Shown here piece by piece: positions 17,115-26,799 of a stretch of DNA of 64,000 nt. Every line of letters begins with the position of its first letter. Positions within the stretch are counted from its first letter, which is position 1. The DNA lies in assembly GCF_000224065.1 (NCBI RefSeq), contig NZ_AFWT01000016.1:62001-126000 (forward strand). Direction: 5' to 3'. This stretch comes from Thiorhodococcus drewsii AZ1. Lineage in GTDB: Bacteria > Pseudomonadota > Gammaproteobacteria > Chromatiales > Chromatiaceae. A model generated the notes under the pieces. It made no database searches. It was not told the DNA's origin and worked only from the letters and a program-made list of their open reading frames with translations. Both the position numbers and the translations under genes were made by a program.

Positions 17115-18389
17115 TCATTGATGCCTTGAAAGAAGCGGATCTGTCCGCTTAGAGGATCCAGCAGGATCGGAGTCCGCGCTCTGACTCAACCCCTTTCGAT
17201 AGAGCTCAAAGAGCCTCTCGAAGCTGCGATCCCACCCATAGCCAGCCTCCAAAACATGTCGGCGTGCGGCCCGCCCCATGTCGCGACACCGCGGCAGGAT
17301 CTCCAGAATATTGCCCACCATCGCCCCAGCATCCCCCACAGGCCCGAGCCGGCCCCAGTCGGAACGAACGCGCTCGCGCAAAGCCCCGGCATCGACACCG
17401 ACCACCGGCAGACCGGATGCCTCGGCCTCGACGACCGCGAGTCCGAAGGTCTCGTGCGGCCCCGCAGTCACATAGAGATCGGCCGACGCCAGCAAGGTCG
17501 CGTAGGCGGATTTGTCTTTCTCGTAGGGCAAGACATGCACACGGCCGAACCGCCCGGCCCGAGCCTCCAGCTCGGCGCGCAGTGGTCCCTCGCCAACCAG
17601 GACCAGATGGAATCGGGACATGGCCGGAAGTCGCTCGAAGACGTCGACCAGGAGGGTGACCGCCTTCTCGCTGTCGAGGCGACCGCAATAGATGAGCAGG
17701 ATGTCGTCCTCCGCAACGCCCAGACGCTCGCGGGCGGCCGCAGAGCGTCGCTCAGGCGAAAAGAGGCTGAGATCCACCCCAAGCGGGACGATCTCGGTCC
17801 CTTGCACGCCATAGTCCGCAACCCGCGCGGCCTGCGCCTGGGTGGCGGCCAGGGTCAGGTCGCACTTGCGAAACATCTGGCCGAACGCGGACTCGGCGCC
17901 GTCCTCCAGGATCTCGCCGAGCTTGTGGCCCCACAGCGCCAGGGTGTCGCTGACCGATTCCATCCCCTCGCCGAAAAACCGCCTGACCGGCGCGCCGACA
18001 TAGGCATGGGCGACGTCCGTATGGAAATAGACGGAGACCAAGGTGGGCAATCCCTCGGCGCGGCGTTCGTCGCGATAACGAAAGGCGGCCCAGGGCGAGA
18101 GGAAATAGCTACCGAGCTCCACCACGTCTGGCTGCTGATCTGCAAGCGCCCGGCGGATCTTGTCGGGTCGCCAGAAGAAACGATAGGGCTCGCAGCCGGG
18201 GATCAAGGGGCTCTCGATCTCGATCTTGCACAACCGCCCCTGCCGCTCGCAGTGGTCACGCTCGCCCGGCACGATGAGCAGATGCTCGTCGTCCGTCTGT
18301 TCGTCGATGTAGCGTCGCTTCTGGTCGATGTAGGTCCGAATACCGCCGCTGGTCTCGGTGTAGGCAAGCGTCAAATCGCAATAGCGCAT
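17115..18389 (-). CDS. Glycosyltransferase family 4
   Basis: 424 residues with a GT-B fold. The N-terminus has TETSGGIRTYIDQKRRYI, the usual acceptor-side glycine-rich start. The C-terminal domain has YCGRLDSEKAV, a nucleotide-sugar binding region, and the EX7E-type motif around HETFGLAVVEAEASGLPVVG. It transfers a sugar from a nucleotide donor to an unknown acceptor; mannose is common in the family but not shown here. It is followed 12 bp upstream on the same strand by the GH63-like hydrolase gene, so the two probably form an operon. A broken copy of part of this gene lies at 14607-14783. Confidence 0.9.
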   Translation of the reverse strand: MRYCDLTLAYTETSGGIRTYIDQKRRYIDEQTDDEHLLIVPGERDHCERQGRLCKIEIESPLIPGCEPYRFFWRPDKIRRALADQQPDVVELGSYFLSPWAAFRYRDERRAEGLPTLVSVYFHTDVAHAYVGAPVRRFFGEGMESVSDTLALWGHKLGEILEDGAESAFGQMFRKCDLTLAATQAQAARVADYGVQGTEIVPLGVDLSLFSPERRSAAARERLGVAEDDILLIYCGRLDSEKAVTLLVDVFERLPAMSRFHLVLVGEGPLRAELEARAGRFGRVHVLPYEKDKSAYATLLASADLYVTAGPHETFGLAVVEAEASGLPVVGVDAGALRERVRSDWGRLGPVGDAGAMVGNILEILPRCRDMGRAARRHVLEAGYGWDRSFERLFELYRKGLSQSADSDPAGSSKRTDPLLSRHQ

Positions 18390-18401
18390 GTCGCAGCTCC
18401 G

Positions 18402-20033
18402 TCAGCACCAGCCGTCGCCGAGATCGACCGTCTCGGCAAGAGCGGTGACGAATGAAAATTCCTGTCCGTCGACCGTCCAAGACCCCTCGAATCGGTCTGG
18501 CGAGATCGACCTCAGAGACAAACGACCGCCGTCAGCCAGGCTCAGGACCCAGGTCATCCCCTGGGCCTCGGCCGGCAAGCGCGGCCGCAGTGTCACCCGC
18601 CCCTGCTCGACACGCAGCCCAAGGAGCACCTCGATGAGCAGTGTGTTCACCAGGCCAGACCAGCCGACGAAGTCGCGCTGAGGCCCCCGGCCCAGCGTGA
18701 GGGCCTTCCACCAATTCCCCTGCTTACGCCGCAAGTCCTTGGTATGCAGGGCATCCGGGTCATAGAACTCGTAGATCTGGCGCTCCTCGGCGAACACCCC
18801 GTAGACCCCGCGACAGAGACGAAAGGCCAGCTCGCCAGCCTCACGCTCGTATCCATATCGCAAGAGCCCCTGAATGACGCCAAAGGCAGTATTCACCCAC
18901 ACCGGTCCGCGCCACATATCCTTCTCGAAGCAGCGCTCCGCGCGGTCGACCGAGGGCAGCGGGATCAAACTGCCGTAGTGTCTCGGCGCCAGGATGCGCG
19001 CAACCAGTCGCCGTGCCCGCTCCGGCCCAGGCACGCCCGCCCACAGCGGCAGCAGCGAGGCGACGGTGGACACACGGACATGGATCCCGGCGGCGTCCAG
19101 ATCGTAATAGAGACCGTCCCGCTCGTCCCACAGCAAGGCGTTCATCTGTCCGCGCACTCGCTCGGCCTTCGCGGCGAAGGCCCCCTCCTCCGCGTCGAGA
19201 CCGAGCCGGCCGGCCATCTCGCTCAGGGCGTCGAGCTGCAGGACCACATAGCTGGAAAAATCCGGGGCCGCCATGGTCTCGACATTGCGCATGACGCTCT
19301 CATCCCGGTTGCTGAAGCGCGGGGCGTTCTCCACGCCCGACTCATAGGGGTGCGCCCAGGCATAGAGACCATTGTCCAATCGACGGTGCGTTTCGAGCCA
19401 CGACTGAAAGTCCTTCAGTACGGGATAGACGTCTTGGATAAACGCCACTGCAGCGTCACGTGGCAGACAGCGGGCAATCTCCATCGCCGACCAGGCAACG
19501 AGCGGAGGCTGGGTATAGATCGAGCGGGTGAACTCGGTGACGACATGCTGGAGCCGATCGCCGTCGCGCAACTCCAGGACGGCCAGCAGGACCTCTTGCG
19601 CAACGCGCCGATCCCACCACCTCCAGACCTGGGCGATGAAGGCGGAATCCCAAAGGTAGACCCCCCTGAACGCGGGACCAGGGATTGCATGACGATACGA
19701 CGACAAGAGATCCGCGCGTTGAAGATTGGCAAAGAGCAAGGCGTAGACTTCCGCAAACCCGCGCGAGAAAACGGATGCCTCCACCGTGCCTTGGACGGTC
19801 AGTCTGGGCGGCGCGCGATGAAGCCCTTTGCGCGCGAGCATCTCGGCTGGCAGCTCGATCGGCAGCAGACCGGCGCGCCCGGCCGAGATCCGCGACCAGA
19901 CGAGCAGGTGCCACAGATACTGGACACCACGATAGGTGGGTCCAACGATGGCCGCGAATCGCCCCCGAGTACGCCGAACCATGGCGACCAGACGGCGGGC
20001 ATCGCGGCCCCAATGTTGAAGCATCGAATTCAT
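18402..20033 (-). CDS. GH63-like (mannosyl/glucosyl-glycerate hydrolase type) glycoside hydrolase
   Basis: 543 residues. The (alpha/alpha)6-barrel signatures are visible: YLWDSAFIAQVWRWWD, YAWAHPYESGVENAPRF, DMWRGPVWVNTAFGV and ETMAAPDFSSYV. These are shared with bacterial GH63/MGH-type enzymes acting on glucosyl- or mannosyl-glycerate and with trehalase-like proteins. No signal peptide is evident. Neighbouring a GT4 gene, it may act on the same glycan or a compatible solute; the substrate is unknown. The ATG at 20033 overlaps the start codon of the divergent gene on the other strand. An internal ATG at 20024 is the alternative. Confidence 0.82.
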   Translation of the reverse strand: MNSMLQHWGRDARRLVAMVRRTRGRFAAIVGPTYRGVQYLWHLLVWSRISAGRAGLLPIELPAEMLARKGLHRAPPRLTVQGTVEASVFSRGFAEVYALLFANLQRADLLSSYRHAIPGPAFRGVYLWDSAFIAQVWRWWDRRVAQEVLLAVLELRDGDRLQHVVTEFTRSIYTQPPLVAWSAMEIARCLPRDAAVAFIQDVYPVLKDFQSWLETHRRLDNGLYAWAHPYESGVENAPRFSNRDESVMRNVETMAAPDFSSYVVLQLDALSEMAGRLGLDAEEGAFAAKAERVRGQMNALLWDERDGLYYDLDAAGIHVRVSTVASLLPLWAGVPGPERARRLVARILAPRHYGSLIPLPSVDRAERCFEKDMWRGPVWVNTAFGVIQGLLRYGYEREAGELAFRLCRGVYGVFAEERQIYEFYDPDALHTKDLRRKQGNWWKALTLGRGPQRDFVGWSGLVNTLLIEVLLGLRVEQGRVTLRPRLPAEAQGMTWVLSLADGGRLSLRSISPDRFEGSWTVDGQEFSFVTALAETVDLGDGWC

Positions 20034-20763
20034 GGGCAAGACATCCGATCATTCTCAAGACCTTGTCGGCATCCCCCGGCGGAACACCGAACCCCCGCGC
20101 TGGCGGCTGTGGGTCGTCCTGGGTCTGCTCCTGGTGACGGCCATCGCCCTCACCCAAACGACCGACCTGCTCCCGCCGCTGGCGGACTGGCCGAGTGCAT
20201 TCGCCACCTGGCTTTCACGGATCCCGCTCTGGGCCTTCATGGCGGCATTCATCCTGCTCCCCGCTGTCGGTTTTCCGCTGCTCGGCTTCTACGCGATGGC
20301 GGGTGCCGTGACCGACAACCTGACTCAGGCCCTGCTGATCTCCCTGATCGGCATGGCGGGGAATATGGCGGTGTCATACGCGGTCGCGCACTGGCTGTCG
20401 CGGCCGCTGCACCGCCTGGCCGAGCGGCGCGGCTATCGGATCCCGCGCATTCGCCCGCCGGACGACTGGAAGATTATCGTCCTCACACGCGCCTCGCCGC
20501 TCCCCTGGCTCATGCAGAGCTATCTCCTGGTCGCGGGCGGAGCCCGCTTCTGGCCCTACATGCGCTTCGGCCTGCCGGTGCAGGCCGTCGTCGGTCTCTG
20601 CGTCATCCTGCTCGGCAAGTCGATCTTTGAGGGCAATGCCAAATGGGCCTTGGTCGGCGCCTTCCTCGCGCTCCTCGCCTACCTGGCGCTTTCCTTCCTG
20701 CGACGGCGCGCACGAACCGCCAACGCCGAACGTCCTGAGCCCATGGATCCCAAGTCTGTCTGA
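20032..20763 (+). CDS. VTT-domain (TVP38/TMEM64, DedA-like) membrane protein
   Basis: 243 residues with five or six membrane helices. The VTT/SNARE-associated core shows as FPLLGFYAMAGAVTDN and TRASPLPWLMQSYLLVAGG. Members are inner-membrane proteins linked to lipid or small-molecule transport. The ATG at 20032-20034 shares two bases with the opposite-strand ATG of the hydrolase gene, so its promoter must lie inside that gene. A long arginine-rich C-terminal tail faces the cytoplasm. Confidence 0.85.
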   Translation: MGKTSDHSQDLVGIPRRNTEPPRWRLWVVLGLLLVTAIALTQTTDLLPPLADWPSAFATWLSRIPLWAFMAAFILLPAVGFPLLGFYAMAGAVTDNLTQALLISLIGMAGNMAVSYAVAHWLSRPLHRLAERRGYRIPRIRPPDDWKIIVLTRASPLPWLMQSYLLVAGGARFWPYMRFGLPVQAVVGLCVILLGKSIFEGNAKWALVGAFLALLAYLALSFLRRRARTANAERPEPMDPKSV

Positions 20764-21356
20764 TCGATGTCACGAAAAGATGACGACAGACAGGACAGCG
20801 CGGCATCGAACCACGACCCAATGCGATCGGCGCCAACGCTGTCGCGCGCGATGGCTTCGGCTCAAGAATCGTCGGAACAGGGAACCGATTTGTTTTCGAT
20901 ACCTCCGATATCCGAGAAGCGTTTACGCATATAAATCAATCCATCCCCTTTCCTCTACTACGGTCCCCTTTTCCTCTATGGAACAAGCACCCTTGGAAGC
21001 GTCGCCATGCATCAGTCCCTCGACAAATAGAGTGCACTTCCTCATTCTATCCGGCGACACGTGCTCCGCTCAGAAAGATAAGTAAACTGTCCTCGGATCT
21101 CGGATCTCGGATCTCAGATCTCAGATCTCAGATCTCGAATGAGATTTCATGAGGGCGCGACTCGTAACCCGCTGATTTTAAAGATATCGTAATCCCAGAA
21201 GATCCGGGAGAGCCCTAATTTTCTGCCCTCACGATTTTTCAGGCCCTTACCCCGCTGGAGCGCTGCAAAAATGGCCAAAGTCGAGTACCGGTACAACCCT
21301 AATAATCTTTCTGACCATTTCAAGAATAGGTTTCATCGTCCCAAAGGAATCTGAAA
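20764..21356. other. Intergenic region, 593 bp, AT-richer
   Basis: Upstream of the chemoreceptor gene. No credible frame. It holds the 7-bp tandem repeat at 21093-21134 and presumably the receptor promoter. Confidence 0.5.
21093..21134. repeat. Six-copy heptanucleotide tandem repeat
   Basis: Three units of TCGGATC followed directly by three units of TCAGATC, all perfect, ending about 220 bp upstream of the chemoreceptor ATG. Such tracts can change copy number by slippage. It lies too far upstream to alter the reading frame, but could affect promoter geometry. Confidence 0.85.
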
Positions 21357-23402
21357 ATGGCATCCAACGAAGCAAAGTTGAGCACGAAACTGGCAGCTGG
21401 TTTTGCAATACCGTTACTCGTACTCGTCATTATCGCAGGAACCATTTATGCCAGCATGACAGCACTTATGGAGGCCAACCGCTGGGTTGACCATACCAAT
21501 GATGTCATTGCAGAGGGCGAATCGTTGCGCAGCAGCATGACAGACATGGAAACCGGAATGCGCGGATTTCTGATTGCCGGAACTGAGGAGTTTCTGCCTC
21601 CCTATATCCATGGCCAGAAGAAATTCAATGAGACCCTTACCAACCTAAAGAAAACCGTTAGCGACAATCCTTCGCAAGTTAAGCGACTTGAGAGTATCGG
21701 TCGTCTGGAACAGAAATGGCACAGCGAAGTAGCCAAACCGCAAATCAATATGCGCAGGAAGGTTGCGGCAAATGAAGCAACCACCAGAAAGTTCAAAGAA
21801 CTATCCTCGAGAACGGTCGGTAAGGATATGTTTGACAGCTTCCGTGCAAATATCTCAGATCTTGAAGACAGACTGTTTTCCGTCAATGACCAGACAGCGC
21901 TTTCAATGGTCCAGGACCTGCTTCTGGCCATGGTCAATCAGGAGACGGGACAAAGAGGATTTCTTCTGTCCGGGCAGGAAGCTTCCTTAGAGCCTTTCAA
22001 TGCGGGAAAAGAGGCTTTTGAACGTACAGTGCAAGAACTTCGCAATCACCTGAAGCAGGCCGCCTACGACACCTCGTCAATTAACAAAACCCTTTCAGTG
22101 GCGCTTAGTAACGCGAAAGGCTGGAGAACAGAGGCCGCCATTCCAGAGATCGAATCTCGTCGTGAGATGAACCAGGTCGCAGCCACCATGGACGATGTCA
22201 CGGCATTAATTGAAGAAGGCACCGGTAGACGCACCATGGATGCCATCCGTGCAGGGATCGACGAGTTTATTGGCGAAGAAGGCAAACTCATCAATGTTCG
22301 CCGCCAGGAGGCATCCAGCCTCGCCTCACAGACCATAGCCATTACTCTCGGTGGCACAGCTCTGTCTGTGCTCGTCGTAGCAATCGTTGGCTTTCTGATT
22401 GTCCGGAACATCTTTCGCCAGGTAGGTGGGGAGCCCTCAGATCTTGAGAGAATCTCCCGACAAATTGCCAACGGAGACTTGACCCTCGAGCTTTCGAATA
22501 CCGGTAAAGAGACCGGCATCTACGCGGCTATGCGTGACATGTCGGAGCGTTTGAAAATCATTCTGGTGAAAATCGGGGATTTCTCAAAAACCCAGTCCGC
22601 CGCAGCAGAGGAACTCGCTGCCATTGCGGAACAGACCAGCCAAAGTGTCCAGGAACAGCAACAGTCGACCAATCAGGTTGCCGTTGCAATTGACGAAATG
22701 CAGGCAACAGCCGCCGAAGTAGCCCAAAACACCGGAGCTGCCGCCGAATCCGCCACACAGGCAAACGCAATCGTGGATAGGGGCAATCAAAGAATGCAGG
22801 CTGTGGCATCCGAGATGCAAAACCTGTCTAAAACGCTGGAAGAAACCTCCACCGAGATTCAGGGGCTTGTATCAAGCGCCGACAGTATTTCCCAGATTCT
22901 GGATGTTATTAAAGGTATCGCTGAGCAGACAAACCTTCTGGCTCTGAATGCAGCTATTGAAGCAGCGCGTGCCGGTGAGCATGGCCGGGGCTTTGCTGTT
23001 GTTGCCGATGAGGTAAGGTCGCTCGCCCAGAACACCCAGCGCTCGACCTCGGATATAGCCGAAATGATCGTGGCTGTTCAAGAAAAAACAAAAACATCTG
23101 TCCAGAGTATGGGCGCCGGGAAGAAACAATCTGAGGGAATCGCTGAACAGACCAAAGAGGCCGAACAGGATTTGGCCGATGTTCAGTCTGCCGTCCAGAA
23201 TATCACCGACATGATCACCCAGATCGCAAGTGCAGCTGAGCAACAAAGTGCGACGTCTACCGAAGTCAGCGAGAGAGCCAACGAAATCCGTAACCAATCC
23301 GAGCAGACGGGTACTGCGGCAAACCAGATCGCTCAGGCGACAGAAGAACTGTCGGAAATTGCAACCAAACTGAATGATGAGGTTTCGAAGTTTAAGCTGT
23401 AA
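21357..23402 (+). CDS. Methyl-accepting chemotaxis protein with periplasmic CHASE3 sensing region
   Basis: 681 residues. A first membrane helix at about 14-34 is followed by a helical periplasmic region with two CHASE3-like repeats (both containing an [19 protein letters not shown] motif), a second helix at about 325-348, a HAMP domain and the cytoplasmic signalling domain with hairpin tip [30 protein letters not shown] (positions about 522-551, quoted in two parts: [19 protein letters not shown] and [11 protein letters not shown]). It signals to CheA/CheW; the ligand is unknown. The ATG follows AAAGGA. No che genes are near. Base composition is lower in GC than surrounding genes, which hints at transfer. 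Confidence 0.94.
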   Translation: MASNEAKLSTKLAAGFAIPLLVLVIIAGTIYASMTALMEANRWVDHTNDVIAEGESLRSSMTDMETGMRGFLIAGTEEFLPPYIHGQKKFNETLTNLKKTVSDNPSQVKRLESIGRLEQKWHSEVAKPQINMRRKVAANEATTRKFKELSSRTVGKDMFDSFRANISDLEDRLFSVNDQTALSMVQDLLLAMVNQETGQRGFLLSGQEASLEPFNAGKEAFERTVQELRNHLKQAAYDTSSINKTLSVALSNAKGWRTEAAIPEIESRREMNQVAATMDDVTALIEEGTGRRTMDAIRAGIDEFIGEEGKLINVRRQEASSLASQTIAITLGGTALSVLVVAIVGFLIVRNIFRQVGGEPSDLERISRQIANGDLTLELSNTGKETGIYAAMRDMSERLKIILVKIGDFSKTQSAAAEELAAIAEQTSQSVQEQQQSTNQVAVAIDEMQATAAEVAQNTGAAAESATQANAIVDRGNQRMQAVASEMQNLSKTLEETSTEIQGLVSSADSISQILDVIKGIAEQTNLLALNAAIEAARAGEHGRGFAVVADEVRSLAQNTQRSTSDIAEMIVAVQEKTKTSVQSMGAGKKQSEGIAEQTKEAEQDLADVQSAVQNITDMITQIASAAEQQSATSTEVSERANEIRNQSEQTGTAANQIAQATEELSEIATKLNDEVSKFKL

Positions 23403-23661
23403 GCCCAGCCCTTTTAAGGTGCCATGTCGTGTCCGAATTTAAGTGGCTGATTTCATGGATGCCGCCAGCGCTGCAAAAGCCAGGGATTGGCAGCGGCGAT
23501 CCGCAAACCTGTAGCGGAACTGGGGCAGCGCCAAACCGCTGCGACCGAAGTGGCAAGCACAACTTAAATTCGAGGGAAAACTGTCCTAGACATGGAGTCC
23601 ACTTTAGTTGCCCGAATTCTCGCAAGATGCGGTATGGCGGACAATCCAATTCGGACGCGGT

Positions 23662-23988
23662 TTAGCTGTCGCGAAACGCCCGTGGGATCGCCGCGATCGA
23701 GCGGACCCGCAGATGCAGCGCCGCCTTGGCGAGCAGGTTGGCGCTGACCGGGGCGGTCATGAAGAGAAAGACGGTGATCAGCAGCTCATGCAGCGCCAGC
23801 CCCTCGCTCTGGGTGCTGAAGTACAGGCTCGATGCGACGAGCATGGCGCCGATACCCAGGGTGGTCGCCTTGGTCGGCCCATGCAGCCGGGTGAAGAAGT
23901 CCGGCAGCCGGACGAGACCGATGGAGCCAATGAGCGCGAAGGCGGCACCGAGCAGCACCAGTGCAGAGACCAGAAGATCGATGAGCAT
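23662..23988 (-). CDS. mrpG: Multisubunit Na+/H+ antiporter subunit G
   Basis: 108 residues, three membrane helices. The family signature GSIGLVRLPDFFTRLHGPTKATTLG is present as two adjoining parts (GSIGLVRLPDFF, TRLHGPTKATTLG). It is the last gene of the leftward mrp operon, separated from mrpF by 111 bp holding a REP-like palindrome. MrpG is a small subunit needed for assembly of the complex I-like antiporter. Confidence 0.92.
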   Translation of the reverse strand: MLIDLLVSALVLLGAAFALIGSIGLVRLPDFFTRLHGPTKATTLGIGAMLVASSLYFSTQSEGLALHELLITVFLFMTAPVSANLLAKAALHLRVRSIAAIPRAFRDS

Positions 23989-24029
23989 GTCTGTCCCCTA
24001 GTAACGGTTCAAAAATAACCGGCGCACCT

Positions 24030-24060
24030 GTAGGTCGGGTTAGCGCAGCGTAACCCGACA
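24030..24060. repeat. REP-like palindrome between mrpF and mrpG
   Basis: A hairpin with arms TCGGGTTA and TAACCCGA around GCGCAGCG, flanked by GTAGG and CA. This is a widespread extragenic palindrome type in proteobacteria. It lies inside the mrp operon and could influence mrpG transcript level or stability. Confidence 0.7.
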
Positions 24061-24099
24061 TAGCCGTTCGAGTTGCACCACTTGCTTCTGAATCATTCC

Positions 24100-24372
24100 C
24101 TATTCGATCACGCGCCCGCGCACCAGATAGCGGCAAAACGCGACGGTGGCGAGGAACCCCAGCAGCGCCAGCACCAGGGCCGATTCGAAATAGAGCTGGC
24201 TGTCGAACTGGATACCGAGCAGCACCAGGAGCGCGATGCTGTCGATGTAGAGGGTATCGAGCGCCAGCACACGGTCGGGCATGTCCGGTCCTCGCAGCAG
24301 CCCCCAGAGATTCAGCAATAGGGCTAGAGTGATCATGGCCAGAGCGACCGGCATCACGAGCGCTAGGATCAT
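24100..24372 (-). CDS. mrpF: Multisubunit Na+/H+ antiporter subunit F
   Basis: 90 residues with three membrane helices. RGPDMPDRVLALDTLYIDSI is the conserved MrpF loop. The start overlaps the end of mrpE by four bases. It is a small structural subunit of the Mrp antiporter. Confidence 0.92.
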   Translation of the reverse strand: MILALVMPVALAMITLALLLNLWGLLRGPDMPDRVLALDTLYIDSIALLVLLGIQFDSQLYFESALVLALLGFLATVAFCRYLVRGRVIE

Positions 24373-24878
24373 CGGAAGATCTCCATCAGCGGTTGTTCAT
24401 AACGCTGCTTCAGGTCCCGGCACAGCCGCTCCGAGGCCCCCTCCGCATCGCCGCCGTCGAGTGAATGGACCAGCAGGAGGGTGCGGCCGTCGTCCGCCGG
24501 ACGGCGTAGATCCGCCGAGACGGTGCCCGGCGTCAGCGAGACGGTGCTCGCGAACAGATAGATCGCGAAGGGATCCTCGAGCGCGAGCGGCAGCTCGACG
24601 AAGAAGGGTCGTGGACGCCGTCGCCGATCGAGCACCAGCACGGCAACGCGAACGTTGGCCGTCAGGATATCCAGGGCGAGCCGCCACAGATAGCGCAGGA
24701 TCAGCCACGGACGACCGGGTCGTCGGCGTCTCGGCCAGAACCCCGCCGTGCCCCCGGTGATGAGTGCCGCCAACAGGGCTCCGAGCAGCACCTGCCCCGG
24801 CTCGACGCTGCCGACCAGCAGCAGCCAGAGCGCGAGCAGCGCGAGAGTGGTCAGTGGAAAACGCAGCCAGGTCATCAT
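24369..24878 (-). CDS. mrpE: Multisubunit Na+/H+ antiporter subunit E
   Basis: 169 residues. Two N-terminal helices are followed by the conserved cytoplasmic part (NVRVAVLVLDRRRRPRPFF, then STVSLTPGTVSADL). The ATG at 24878 overlaps the stop of mrpD (ATGA). A much longer open frame upstream in this register is only the shadow of mrpD. Confidence 0.9.
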   Translation of the reverse strand: MMTWLRFPLTTLALLALWLLLVGSVEPGQVLLGALLAALITGGTAGFWPRRRRPGRPWLILRYLWRLALDILTANVRVAVLVLDRRRRPRPFFVELPLALEDPFAIYLFASTVSLTPGTVSADLRRPADDGRTLLLVHSLDGGDAEGASERLCRDLKQRYEQPLMEIFR

Positions 24879-26467
24879 CGATCGGTACCCTCCTCGCGCG
24901 CGTCCGAGGCGTGGGACTGGGGCGCGAGTCCCGCGACGGCCGCGACATACTCGCCGTTGTCGAGGATCTGGCGCGCGGTCGCCAGCGTGAAGCCGGTCAG
25001 GGGTCCGGCGAACAGCATCAGAAGCGGGCTGGCCGCGAGCAGTGCCGAGGTGCCGACGAGCGCGGGTCGCGCCAATCCGGACCGCCCTCCATCTGGGTTC
25101 GCCCTGGCGCCCGGCGACACCGCGCCACGGCGACGCCAGAGCAAGAGCGTGCCGGCTCGCGAGAGCCCCAGCAGCACCACGAAGCTGGATCCGAGCACCG
25201 CCACCCAGATCCAGGGCCAGACCGCTGGACCGGTCGCGGCCGAGTCCTGGACCGCGATCAGGATCCATGCCTTGCCGAGAAAACCGCTCAGCGGCGGCAG
25301 TCCGGCGATGGCGATCGCCCCGAGCAGAAAGAGCGGCGCCAGGATCCGCGCGTCGCGCGGCGGGTCGCCGATGACCAACCGATCGCCTTGAGCGCGTCCA
25401 CTGGCGATCAGGTCCGCGAGCAAGAACAGCCCGGCGGTGATGAGCGTGGTATGGACGAGGTAATAGAGGGCCGCCGCCAGCCCTTGGGCCGTGCCCGGCG
25501 CGATGCCGGCCAACAGGGTGCCCATCGAGAGCATGACCAGATAGCCGATCATGGTCCCGAGTCGCGTGCTGGCCAGGGCGCCCAAAGTGCCGGCGGTGAT
25601 GGTCAGGACCGCAGCCCCCGTCAGCAGCCAGGTCGCGGATCCTACGAAGGCCGATCCCGAGCCGGTGTCCGGCACCAAACTGAGCAGCCGCAGCATGGCA
25701 TAGAGCCCCACCTTGGTCAGAATGGCGAACAGCGCCGCCACCGGCGCCGACGCGGCCGCATAGGCGGGCACCATCCAGGCATGCAGCGGCGGCAGCGCGG
25801 CCTTGAGCGCAAAGACGGTGAACAGCAGCAGCCCGCCGGCCCCGGCGAGCCTCGCATCGGCCGGTGTCAGTTGCCCCAGTCGGACCGCCAGATCGGCCAG
25901 ATTCAGGGTGCCCGTGGCCGCATAGATCAGGGCCGCACCGAGCAGGAACAGGGATGACCCGACCAGATTCAGCACCACGTAATGCAGCGCCGCACGGGTG
26001 CGCGCCGGACCGCCGCCGTGCATCAGCAGACCGTAGGAGGCGATCAGCAGCACCTCGAAAAAGACGAACAGATTGAACAGATCGCCGGTGAGGAAGGCAC
26101 CGACCAACCCGAACAACTGAAACTGGAAGAGCGCATGGAAGTGACGTCCGGAGGCATCGGCGCCGCCGGAGGACGCGTAGAACAGTGCGGCGGTCCCGAG
26201 CAGTCCCGTTAGGGTCAGCATCAATGCGGAGAGCCGGTCGCACACCAGCACGATGCCAAAGGGCGGCGGCCAGCCGCCGATGGCGGTCGCGAGGACGTCG
26301 CCCTGAGCGGTCAGCGCCAACAGGTCGAGCGCCGCCGCGAGCACGCAGAGCGTGCCCAGCAGACCGATGAACCGCTGCACCGAAAGCGGCAGGCGCGCGC
26401 CGACCAGCAGCAGCGCGCCGAGTGCCAGCGGCAAGAGCAGCGGGAGCGGCATTGAGGGCACGCTCAT
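24875..26467 (-). CDS. mrpD: Multisubunit Na+/H+ antiporter subunit D (complex I NuoM/N-like)
   Basis: 530 residues, about 14 membrane helices, homologous to the proton-pumping subunits of complex I. Conserved segments include GDLFNLFVFFEVLLIASYGL, the lysine-bearing helix with AILTKVGLYAMLRL, and PPLSGFLGKAWI. It translocates ions together with MrpA. The start overlaps mrpC by four bases and the end overlaps mrpE. Confidence 0.94.
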   Translation of the reverse strand: MSVPSMPLPLLLPLALGALLLVGARLPLSVQRFIGLLGTLCVLAAALDLLALTAQGDVLATAIGGWPPPFGIVLVCDRLSALMLTLTGLLGTAALFYASSGGADASGRHFHALFQFQLFGLVGAFLTGDLFNLFVFFEVLLIASYGLLMHGGGPARTRAALHYVVLNLVGSSLFLLGAALIYAATGTLNLADLAVRLGQLTPADARLAGAGGLLLFTVFALKAALPPLHAWMVPAYAAASAPVAALFAILTKVGLYAMLRLLSLVPDTGSGSAFVGSATWLLTGAAVLTITAGTLGALASTRLGTMIGYLVMLSMGTLLAGIAPGTAQGLAAALYYLVHTTLITAGLFLLADLIASGRAQGDRLVIGDPPRDARILAPLFLLGAIAIAGLPPLSGFLGKAWILIAVQDSAATGPAVWPWIWVAVLGSSFVVLLGLSRAGTLLLWRRRGAVSPGARANPDGGRSGLARPALVGTSALLAASPLLMLFAGPLTGFTLATARQILDNGEYVAAVAGLAPQSHASDAREEGTDR

Positions 26468-26799
26468 GACTCTTCATCCCCTTGGCGCTCGTCGACCCGA
26501 TCCGAACCCAATTCGCTCAAGGCGCGGAGTGCGAGCATGAGAACGAAGGCGGTCATGGCGAAGCCGATCACGATCGCCGTCAGCACCAGGGCCTGGGGCA
26601 GCGGGTCGGCATAGGGCTGGCCGGAGGCGATCAAGGGTGGCTGATTGACGCGCAGTCCCCCGGCGGCGAAGACGAACAGATTGACGCCGTAGGACAGCAG
26701 CAGCAGACCCAGCACGACAGGGAAGCTGCGCGAGCGCAGCAACAGATAGATGCCGCAGCCGATCAGCAGACCGATCATGGTGGCGACCAGCCATTCCAT
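26464..26799 (-). CDS. mrpC: Multisubunit Na+/H+ antiporter subunit C (NuoK-like)
   Basis: 111 residues with three membrane helices, including LLLLSYGVNLFVFAAGG and QALVLTAIVIGFAMTAFVL, the latter typical of MrpC/NuoK. It overlaps mrpA/B by one base and mrpD by four, indicating one tightly coupled operon. Confidence 0.93.
   Translation of the reverse strand: MEWLVATMIGLLIGCGIYLLLRSRSFPVVLGLLLLSYGVNLFVFAAGGLRVNQPPLIASGQPYADPLPQALVLTAIVIGFAMTAFVLMLALRALSELGSDRVDERQGDEES

Noticed and set aside
21093-21134. Tandem repeat as a small CRISPR array
   Set aside because: Units are 7 bp and directly joined with no spacers; no cas genes in the window.
24879-26477. Upstream extension of the mrpE frame through mrpD
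   Set aside because: The frame is open only because of GC bias; mrpD, in another register, has the family sequence and mrpE starts at the ATGA overlap.
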